42,522 nucleotides of DNA from Bacteroidaceae bacterium. Its GTDB lineage: Bacteria > Bacteroidota > Bacteroidia > Bacteroidales > Bacteroidaceae. The stretch lies in assembly GCA_024400995.1 (NCBI GenBank), contig JAKSLU010000007.1:1-42522 (forward strand), read 5' to 3'. Position 1 is the first letter of the stretch. Every line of letters starts with the position of its first letter. Both the position numbers and the translations under genes were made by a program. Positions 8,656 to 15,324 of the stretch are shown here, piece after piece. Under the pieces are notes generated by a model. The model did no database searches, had not been told where the DNA came from, and was given only the letters and a program-made list of their open reading frames with translations.

Positions 8656-10695
8656 ATGTTGACCAAAAAGGAAAACTCAGGTGCCGCTACCCCCATCAAC
8701 GGCACCTACGATGTCATAGTCATCGGAGCCGGCCACGCCGGTTGCGAGGCAGCCCACGCGAGTGCCACCATGGGTGCCCGCACGCTCCTCATCACGATGG
8801 ACATGAACAAGATCGCGCAGATGTCCTGCAACCCCGCCGTGGGTGGCATTGCCAAGGGCCAGATCGTGCGCGAAATCGATGCCCTGGGCGGCATGATGGC
8901 ACAGGTAACGGACGCATCCACCCTACAATTTAGGATGCTCAATCGTTCCAAAGGCCCCGCCATGTGGTCGCCCCGTGCCCAGTGTGACAACCACCGCTAC
9001 TCCCGCACCTGGCGCCATATCCTGGAGAACACCGACAACCTCCAGATCTGGCAGGATGAGGTGGTGGGGATCGAAAGACCCACCCCCGACCCCTCCCAGC
9101 CAGGGGTGGGTCTTTTGGTCCACACCCTTTGGGGCGCCACCTTTGAGGCAACCTCGGTTGTAGTCACGGCAGGCACCTTCCTCAACGGTCTGATGCATGT
9201 CGGTCGCACCATGGTGCCGGGCGGTCGTGTCGCCGAACCCGCTGCCACCAAACTCACCGATTCCATCGCGAGATTTGGCATCTCCTACGACCGTATGAAG
9301 ACCGGCACGCCCGTCCGCATTGATGCCCGTTCCGTCCACTTTGAGGATATGGAGGAACAAAGGGGAGAGGTGGGGAGGTTTGCATACACAGGACCCACCC
9401 CCGACCCCTCCCATAGAGGGAGGGGAGTAGATACTCTGGTAGGGTCAGACAATGGTTGCATACAGAAGGAGGCCATGCTTATCAGACAAGAGTGCGACCC
9501 ACGTAAAGCGTCCACTCCCCTCCCTTTATGGGAGGGGTCGGGGGAGGGTCTTTGCTGGCTCTGCTCCACCAACGCCTCTACTCACGCCATCCTCCGCTCA
9601 GGCCTGGACGACTCGCCGCTCTACAACGGCCAGATACAGTCCATCGGACCACGCTACTGCCCCAGTATCGAGACAAAGCTACACACCTTCCCCGACAAGG
9701 ACACGCACCCGCTCTTCCTCGAGCCAGAGGGTGCGGACACAACGGAGATGTACCTGAACGGCTTTAGCAGCTCCCTACCCCTCGACGTACAACTCCAAGC
9801 GCTCAGGACCATTCCCTGCTTTCGCGACGTGCACTGTCTGCGCCCGGGCTATGCGATAGAGTATGACTTCTTCCCGCCCACACAGCTCCGCCACTCGCTG
9901 GAGTCAAAACTGGTGGAGGGACTCTACTTTGCCGGCCAGGTCAACGGTACGACGGGCTATGAGGAGGCCGCTGGTCAGGGCCTCATGGCGGGCATCAATG
10001 CCGCTCGCCGCTGCCAAGGCAAGGAACCCATCGTTCTACGCCGCGACGAGGCCTATATCGGCGTGCTCATCGACGATCTGGTGACCAAGGGCGTAGATGA
10101 GCCCTACCGCATGTTCACCTCCAGAGCCGAATACCGCATTCTGCTACGCCAGGACAACGCCGATGCACGCCTTACACCTATCGGCCATTCCATCGGACTA
10201 ATCTCGGAGGACACGTACCGTCTTTTCTGCGACATGCAGGAGCACATCACTCAGCTCGTCGCACAGTGTCAAAAACAGCTGGTGAAGCCGGCCGAAATCA
10301 ACGACCTACTCGAACGTCTAGGCAGCAAGCCGCTCGACCGCAGCCAGACCATCTTCACACTAACCGCACGACCCGAGCTCCATCTCATCGACATTCTCAA
10401 CGCTATTGGTGATGATACGAACACGTATTCACCCGAGGAAATCGAAGAGGCAGAGATACTAATCAAGTACGATGGCTACATCGCTCGTGAGCGCACACAA
10501 GCCGAAAAGATGCATACCCTGGAGACAGTGAAAATCCGCGGTCGCTTCGACTACCCCACCCTACTCTCCCTTTCCACAGAGGCACGACAGAAGCTCGTTG
10601 CCATCGACCCCGAAACCCTCGGACAGGCCTCCCGCATTCCGGGTGTATCCCAGAGCGACGTGGCTGTCCTCATGGTGCTGGCGGCGCAGTCGTAG
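8656..10695 (+). CDS. mnmG: tRNA uridine-5-carboxymethylaminomethyl modification enzyme MnmG, with in-frame repeat insertions
   Basis: MnmG (GidA) works with MnmE to modify the wobble uridine of several tRNAs, using FAD. The FAD-binding motif [14 protein letters not shown] is near residue 20, and [61 protein letters not shown] and [20 protein letters not shown] are all present. The ATG at 8656 gives 679 residues, about 50 more than the usual ~625. The excess lies in two places: residues about 140-154 ([13 protein letters not shown]) and about 246-299 ([11 protein letters not shown] ... [13 protein letters not shown]). Both are encoded by GC-rich palindromic repeats of the kind otherwise found between genes. 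The frame stays open and the catalytic regions are intact, so the gene is probably functional. It is followed by parS and apt. Confidence 0.95.
   Translation: MLTKKENSGAATPINGTYDVIVIGAGHAGCEAAHASATMGARTLLITMDMNKIAQMSCNPAVGGIAKGQIVREIDALGGMMAQVTDASTLQFRMLNRSKGPAMWSPRAQCDNHRYSRTWRHILENTDNLQIWQDEVVGIERPTPDPSQPGVGLLVHTLWGATFEATSVVVTAGTFLNGLMHVGRTMVPGGRVAEPAATKLTDSIARFGISYDRMKTGTPVRIDARSVHFEDMEEQRGEVGRFAYTGPTPDPSHRGRGVDTLVGSDNGCIQKEAMLIRQECDPRKASTPLPLWEGSGEGLCWLCSTNASTHAILRSGLDDSPLYNGQIQSIGPRYCPSIETKLHTFPDKDTHPLFLEPEGADTTEMYLNGFSSSLPLDVQLQALRTIPCFRDVHCLRPGYAIEYDFFPPTQLRHSLESKLVEGLYFAGQVNGTTGYEEAAGQGLMAGINAARRCQGKEPIVLRRDEAYIGVLIDDLVTKGVDEPYRMFTSRAEYRILLRQDNADARLTPIGHSIGLISEDTYRLFCDMQEHITQLVAQCQKQLVKPAEINDLLERLGSKPLDRSQTIFTLTARPELHLIDILNAIGDDTNTYSPEEIEEAEILIKYDGYIARERTQAEKMHTLETVKIRGRFDYPTLLSLSTEARQKLVAIDPETLGQASRIPGVSQSDVAVLMVLAAQS
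9074..9115 (+). repeat. In-frame palindromic insert 1 in mnmG
   Basis: Arms AAAGACCCACCCC (9074-9086) and GGGGTGGGTCTTT (9103-9115) are perfect inverted repeats around a 16-base loop. The insert encodes [11 protein letters not shown] without breaking the frame. Confidence 0.8.
9392..9552 (+). repeat. In-frame paired inverted element in mnmG
   Basis: The left arm (9392-9433) and right arm (9509-9552) are about 40-base inverted copies with only a few mismatches. Both contain the core GACCCCTCCCAT/ATGGGAGGGGTC. They enclose about 75 bases that continue the reading frame. The pair arrangement matches the intergenic cassettes at 23125-23465 and 40103-40445. Confidence 0.8.
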
Positions 10696-10711
10696 CGTTT
10701 CACGTGAAACA
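10696..10711. other. parS: parS-type centromere site
   Basis: CGTTTCACGTGAAACA matches the widely conserved ParB-binding site TGTTTCACGTGAAACA at 15 of 16 positions, with a perfect 14-base palindrome at 10697-10710. It starts at the very end of mnmG and lies before apt. ParB binds such sites near the origin to segregate chromosomes. parA and parB are not in the window. Confidence 0.8.
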
Positions 10712-10745
10712 ATCTAATCGAAACTATACTCTAAATCATACACTT

Positions 10746-11282
10746 ATGAACACTAACTTACTACTCGCTAATCTGCGAAACGTACCCGATTTTCCCATTC
10801 CTAGTATTCAGTTTAAGGATGTAAGCACGCTCTACAAAAATGCTAACTGCATGCAAGAGATGTTGACCGAAATGGAGAACCTCTACCGCGACAAGGGTAT
10901 CACAAAGGTTGTCGGCATTGAGAGCCGCGGCTTTGTGCTGGGTGCTGCGCTGGCCGCCCGTCTGGGTGCAGGCTTCGTGATGTGCCGCAAGCCTGGCAAG
11001 CTCCCTGCCGATACCATCAAGCAGTCGTACGGAAAGGAGTATGGCACGGACACCATCGAGATACATACCGATGCCATCACACCCGACGACGTTGTTCTCA
11101 TCCACGATGACCTCCTCGCCACTGGCGGCAGCATGAAGGCTGCCTACGATCTCGTACAGCAGTTCTACCCCAAGGAGACCTACATCAACTTCATCATCGA
11201 ACTCCGTATGGAGGGTCTCAAAGGCCGCGAGTTCCTGAACGACTGCTGCCCTATCAGTACACTGCTGACAATTAAGGAATAA
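10746..11282 (+). CDS. apt: Adenine phosphoribosyltransferase
   Basis: Apt converts adenine and PRPP to AMP in purine salvage. The ATG at 10746 (MNTNLLLANLRNVPDFPIPS) gives 178 residues, the usual family length; an earlier in-frame ATG at 10704 would lie inside the parS palindrome. Conserved features include IQFKDVSTLYKN near the N-terminus, VGIESRGFVLGAALAARLGA, and the PRPP loop VVLIHDDLLATGGSMKAAYD at about residue 117. It ends 32 bases before uvrC and likely shares a transcript with mnmG and uvrC. The mnmG-apt-uvrC order is common in Bacteroidales. Confidence 0.96.
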   Translation: MNTNLLLANLRNVPDFPIPSIQFKDVSTLYKNANCMQEMLTEMENLYRDKGITKVVGIESRGFVLGAALAARLGAGFVMCRKPGKLPADTIKQSYGKEYGTDTIEIHTDAITPDDVVLIHDDLLATGGSMKAAYDLVQQFYPKETYINFIIELRMEGLKGREFLNDCCPISTLLTIKE

Positions 11283-11314
11283 AAGACCCCCTCTAAGCCG
11301 AAGAAAACCCCTCT

Positions 11315-13120
11315 ATGTATCCATCCGAACACATAGAAAATATTGTGCGATGTTTACCGGATTCGCCAGGATGCTACCAGTATCTTGATGAGGAAGGGAC
11401 TATTATATATGTAGGCAAGGCCAAGAACCTAAAGCGTCGCGTCAGTTCCTATTTCAGGCCGGATCAGCAGTCGGCTAAGACGCGCGTGCTCGTGAGTAAA
11501 ATAAGGGATATAAAGTACGTTGTGGTGAACTCCGAGGAGGACGCTCTACTGCTCGAAAATAACCTCATCAAGCGCTACAAACCGCGCTACAACGTACTGC
11601 TCAAAGACGACAAGACCTACCCCTCCATAGCCATAACCAAGGAGTATCTGCCGCGTATCTTTTCGACACGCAACCGTACCAGCCGTGGGGCTACATACTA
11701 TGGCCCGTACAGCCATGTACCGACCATGTATGCGCTGCTCGATCTCTGCAAGCGACTGTACCAGCCTCGCCCCTGCCGCACCGCCATGTCGGAGGAGGGC
11801 GTGAAGGGGGGCAAATACGACGTCTGCCTGAACTACCACATGCACCTCTGCAAGGCCCCCTGTTGCGGTCGGCAGACGCAGGAGGATTACCTCCGACAGA
11901 TAGATCAGTGTCGCGAGATTCTGCGCGGAAATACCTCGGAGGTGGCCCGCCAACTGCGGGAGGAAATGCTCCAACTCTCTCAGGAGATGCGCTATGAGGA
12001 GGCACAGGACAGGAAGCTAAAACTGGACTTTATCCGCAACTTTCAGGCCAAGAGTGAGGTGGTGAGCGGGGTGCAGTACAACGTGGATGTCTTCAGCATT
12101 GAGAGTGAGGAGAAACTGGCGTATATCAACTACCTACACATAGTCAATGGATGTGTCAATCAGGCCTTTACCTTTGATTATCGCAAGCGCCTGGACGAGT
12201 CGGACGACGAGCTCCTGGCCCTGGGCATAGTAGAGATGCGCGAGAGGTATCAGAGTCGTAGCAGGGAGCTCGTTCTGCCCTTCCGCGTAGAGCTACCAGA
12301 GGGTTATGCTGAGCAGACTATTCCGGAGCGTGGCGACAAGCGCAAACTGCTCGAACTCTCTCTGCAGAACGTGCGCCAGTACCGCGTGGATCGACTCAAA
12401 CAGGCCGAAAAACTCAACCCCGAACAGAAGCAGGTACGCCTCATGAAGGAGCTCCAGGAACTGCTCGGAATGGAGCATCTACCCATGCGTATTGAGCTCT
12501 TTGACAACTCCAATCTGCAGGGTTCCGACGCTGTGGCAGGCTGCGTGGTCTATGAGAAGATGAAGCCCGCCAAAAAGCTCTATCGCACCTATAACATAAA
12601 GACCGTCGTAGGCCCTGACGACTATGCCTCGATGAAGGAGGTAGTGCACCGCCGCTATGCCCGTATGCAAGCCGAGGAGACTCCCCTCCCCGACCTTATC
12701 ATTGCTGATGGCGGAGTAGGCCAGATGGAGGTAATCCGGCAGGTTGTGGAGGACGAACTAGGCCTCCAGATACCCATTGCGGGCCTAGCTAAGGACGGCA
12801 GACACAGGACCCACGAACTGCTGTATGGGTTCCCCCCTCAGAGGGTAGCCATCAAGACGGACAGTGCCCTGTTCAAGGTACTCACACAGATGCAGGACGA
12901 GGTACACAGATTTGCCATCACCTTTCATCGCAAGAAGCGCTCCAAGCGACAGGTGGCCTCTGCCCTGGATGGCATAACGGGCGTTGGAGACAAGACTAAA
13001 GCGTTATTACTCAAACAGTTCAGCTCTGTCAAGCGTATCAAAGAAGCAAGTCAGGAAGATCTGCAGCAACTCCTAGGGCCGATTAAAGGCGAAAAAATAT
13101 ACCATGCGCTGCACCAATAA
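11315..13120 (+). CDS. uvrC: Excinuclease ABC subunit C (UvrC)
   Basis: UvrC makes both incisions around a lesion after UvrA and UvrB have marked it. The 601-residue protein has the expected layout. A GIY-YIG-type nuclease is at about 14-95 (GCYQYLDEEGTIIYVGKAKN). A UVR motif follows at about 210-245 (SQEMRYEEAQDRKLKLDFIR). The RNase H-like C-terminal nuclease has IELFDNSNLQGSDAVAGCVV and LIIADGGVGQMEV. Tandem helix-hairpin-helix motifs are near the end (LDGITGVGDKTKALLLKQF). Length and motifs are normal. It is downstream of apt, and no terminator hairpin is seen after it. Confidence 0.96.
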   Translation: MYPSEHIENIVRCLPDSPGCYQYLDEEGTIIYVGKAKNLKRRVSSYFRPDQQSAKTRVLVSKIRDIKYVVVNSEEDALLLENNLIKRYKPRYNVLLKDDKTYPSIAITKEYLPRIFSTRNRTSRGATYYGPYSHVPTMYALLDLCKRLYQPRPCRTAMSEEGVKGGKYDVCLNYHMHLCKAPCCGRQTQEDYLRQIDQCREILRGNTSEVARQLREEMLQLSQEMRYEEAQDRKLKLDFIRNFQAKSEVVSGVQYNVDVFSIESEEKLAYINYLHIVNGCVNQAFTFDYRKRLDESDDELLALGIVEMRERYQSRSRELVLPFRVELPEGYAEQTIPERGDKRKLLELSLQNVRQYRVDRLKQAEKLNPEQKQVRLMKELQELLGMEHLPMRIELFDNSNLQGSDAVAGCVVYEKMKPAKKLYRTYNIKTVVGPDDYASMKEVVHRRYARMQAEETPLPDLIIADGGVGQMEVIRQVVEDELGLQIPIAGLAKDGRHRTHELLYGFPPQRVAIKTDSALFKVLTQMQDEVHRFAITFHRKKRSKRQVASALDGITGVGDKTKALLLKQFSSVKRIKEASQEDLQQLLGPIKGEKIYHALHQ

Positions 13121-13134
13121 TCAGAAATTATTCG

Positions 13135-13169
13135 TAACTTTGCACCCGCATGTGGTATATTCATACCAC
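13135..13169 (+). promoter_or_regulatory. deoC promoter -7 element and leader hairpin
   Basis: TAACTTTG (13135-13142) just after uvrC predicts a start near 13149. The first bases of the leader form GTGGTAT (13152-13158) paired with ATACCAC (13163-13169). A second imperfect stem, TTCCAT...ATGGAA, lies at 13225-13247. The leader is about 140 bases. No known riboswitch was recognised. Confidence 0.45.
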
Positions 13170-13288
13170 CTAGGCTCTGGAGAGTCCCACTCCCTAGCAT
13201 GAGCACAGTGTCTCTCCCCCACCCTTCCATACCGTCAACGGCATGGAACGCACGTATGCAATAACCTATAGACCAACCATATAGCATC

Positions 13289-14176
13289 ATGAACAATAAG
13301 TACGAACAGGCCTTTGCCAAGTTTGACTGCCAGCTTGATGACGCCAAGGTACAGAAAGCCGTGGCTGCCCTCATCAGCGACAACCGTGCCAAGTACGACA
13401 CCCCCGAGACCCTCCGCTATCTCCTCACCACTGTGGAGCTCACTACCCTACTCTGCACTGACTCAGACCAGTCAGTCATGCAGATGACAGAGAGGGTCAA
13501 CGACTTCTTTGACGAGCACGAGGACCTCAAGCCCATCGCCACCATCTGCGTTTATCCCCGCTTTGCCGCTGCCGTCAAGGCTACTCTGCAGACCGAGGGT
13601 GTACGCATTGCTTGCGTGAGTGGTGGATTCCCCGCCAGCCAGACCTTCCCCGAGGTCAAGACGATCGAGACCGCACTGGCCATCAAGGATGGTGCCGAGG
13701 AGATCGACATGGTACTGAGCGTAGGTGCCTTCCAGCAGGGCGACTACGAGACCTGTGCTGACGAGATCAGCGAGATCAAGGACACCTGCGGCGAGGCCCC
13801 CCTCAAGGTTATCCTGGAGACAGGCGAACTGCAGCACGCCAGCGACATAATGAAGGCCTCCGTACTGGCCATGTACAGTGGTGCAGACTACATCAAGACC
13901 TCTACTGGCAAGGTGGCTGTGGCCGCCACACCTGAGGCTGCCTACGTCATGTGTCAGGCCATCAAGCAGTATCACAAGGAGACGGGTCGCTGGGTAGGCT
14001 TCAAGGCCGCCGGTGGCATCAAGACTCCCGCCGAGGCTGTGGATTTCTACACCATTGTGCGCGAGGTACTCGGTCAGGAGTTCATCGACCTCGGTCTCTT
14101 CCGTATAGGCACCTCCTCACTGGCCAACAAGCTGGCTGGAGCCATCCTCCAGGAGGAGGGTAAGAAGTACTTCTAA
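13289..14176 (+). CDS. deoC: Deoxyribose-phosphate aldolase
   Basis: DeoC cleaves 2-deoxyribose-5-phosphate to glyceraldehyde-3-phosphate and acetaldehyde in deoxynucleoside catabolism. The 295-residue protein is a TIM barrel with ATICVYPRFAAAVKATL, ACVSGGFPASQTFPEVKTIE, EEIDMVLSVGAF, and the Schiff-base lysine in DYIKTSTGK at about residue 202, followed by GRWVGFKAAGGIKTPAEA. Length is at the long end of the family because of a ~50-residue N-terminal helical extension, which is usual for Bacteroidetes DeoC. It has its own promoter after uvrC. Confidence 0.96.
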   Translation: MNNKYEQAFAKFDCQLDDAKVQKAVAALISDNRAKYDTPETLRYLLTTVELTTLLCTDSDQSVMQMTERVNDFFDEHEDLKPIATICVYPRFAAAVKATLQTEGVRIACVSGGFPASQTFPEVKTIETALAIKDGAEEIDMVLSVGAFQQGDYETCADEISEIKDTCGEAPLKVILETGELQHASDIMKASVLAMYSGADYIKTSTGKVAVAATPEAAYVMCQAIKQYHKETGRWVGFKAAGGIKTPAEAVDFYTIVREVLGQEFIDLGLFRIGTSSLANKLAGAILQEEGKKYF

Positions 14177-14212
14177 GCCACAATATTCTCGTTCTAAAGC
14201 TTCTTCTTCTTA

Positions 14213-14278
14213 AACGTAAATTACCGCAAATGTGACGTCAATTTACGAAAATTCGCGTTTAATTAACGGTAATTCGTG
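14213..14278. repeat. AT-rich AACGTAAATTACCGC-type array
   Basis: Units such as AACGTAAATTACCGCAAAT, ACGTCAATTTACG, AAATTCGCG and ACGGTAATTCGTG recur at about 10-11 base spacing in the deoC-prenyl synthase gap. The first unit is shared almost exactly with 2086-2104. Confidence 0.55.
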
Positions 14279-14310
14279 TTTGAGATAAATGCATGTATAA
14301 TGCCAGCTAA

Positions 14311-15324
14311 ATGACTCAACTCACTGACATACGCAAGCCCGTGGAGGCTGAACTGGAGGCGTATCAAGCACTGTTTGATCGCTCGCTGAGCCACTCCGAC
14401 GGCTTTCTCGATACTGCCTTGAGCTACATCCGTGGCCGCAAGGGCAAGATGATGCGCCCCATCCTCGTGCTCCTCGTGGCCAAGGAACAGGCCAGTCGTC
14501 AGGGCAAAGAGGTCGGGCAGTCCACACTCATGAGTGCCGTGACCCTCGAACTGCTCCACACCGCCTCACTCGTACACGACGACGTGGTGGATGAGAGCAA
14601 TCAACGCCGTGGACAGGAGAGCGTCAATGCCGTATATGACAACAAGATTGCCGTCCTGCTGGGCGACTTTCTTCTGGCCCACTCTCTGCGCGCAGCAGCC
14701 CTCACAGGCCATCTCAGCATAGTGGAGACTATCGCCTCGCTGGGAGGAACGCTCTCCGAGGGCGAGATCTATCAGCTGGCCAATACACATAAGGACGAAA
14801 TCACCGAAGATAGCTACTACAAGGTGATACGCCACAAGACAGCAGCCCTCTTCCCTGACTGTGCCCGACTAGGTGCTCTGAGCAGCGTCCCTCCCGACGA
14901 AAAGGACAAAGATGCTGCTGAGCGCTTCACTCAGAACTCCACCCGACTAGGCGCGATTAGTGTTATCATCCTCCAGATTAGGGATGAGATCTTTGACTAC
15001 TTTGACGATGCCGATATCGGCAAGCCCCGCGGCAACGATATGGCGGAGGGCAAACTCACTCTGCCCGTCATCCATGCGCTCCTCTCCACTCAGGACGAGG
15101 AGATGCGACAAGTGGCCCTGAAGGTGCGAAATCTCGCGGCTTCATCGGACGAAATCCACTCTCTCATACAGTTCACCAAGCAACATGGCGGCATTGAGTA
15201 CGCCGAGACTGAAATGCAGCGACTACGCTGCGAAGCCCTCCAGTTACTCTCGGAGTTCCACAATGAGGACATCCGCACTGCCCTGACCCAATACATCGAC
15301 TTTGTTATTGCACGCTCAATATGA
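14311..15324 (+). CDS. Polyprenyl diphosphate synthase (trans-type)
   Basis: The protein chains isopentenyl units onto an allylic diphosphate to make a long prenyl chain, probably for menaquinone side chains. The 337-residue sequence has the first Asp-rich motif in LVHDDVVDESNQRRG at about residue 88, the chain-length region just before it, GGTLSEGEIYQL, and YYKVIRHKTAALFPDCARLG. The second Asp-rich motif reads RDEIFDYF (about 226) rather than DDxxD, with Glu at the second position. GKPRGNDMAEGKLTLPVIHA follows. Its TGA overlaps the polA ATG (15321-15324), so the two genes are translationally coupled. The exact chain length cannot be set from sequence. Confidence 0.92.
   Translation: MTQLTDIRKPVEAELEAYQALFDRSLSHSDGFLDTALSYIRGRKGKMMRPILVLLVAKEQASRQGKEVGQSTLMSAVTLELLHTASLVHDDVVDESNQRRGQESVNAVYDNKIAVLLGDFLLAHSLRAAALTGHLSIVETIASLGGTLSEGEIYQLANTHKDEITEDSYYKVIRHKTAALFPDCARLGALSSVPPDEKDKDAAERFTQNSTRLGAISVIILQIRDEIFDYFDDADIGKPRGNDMAEGKLTLPVIHALLSTQDEEMRQVALKVRNLAASSDEIHSLIQFTKQHGGIEYAETEMQRLRCEALQLLSEFHNEDIRTALTQYIDFVIARSI

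Noticed and set aside
13120-13288. tRNA gene or known riboswitch in the uvrC-deoC gap
   Set aside because: No cloverleaf or recognised riboswitch core was found; only two simple stems.
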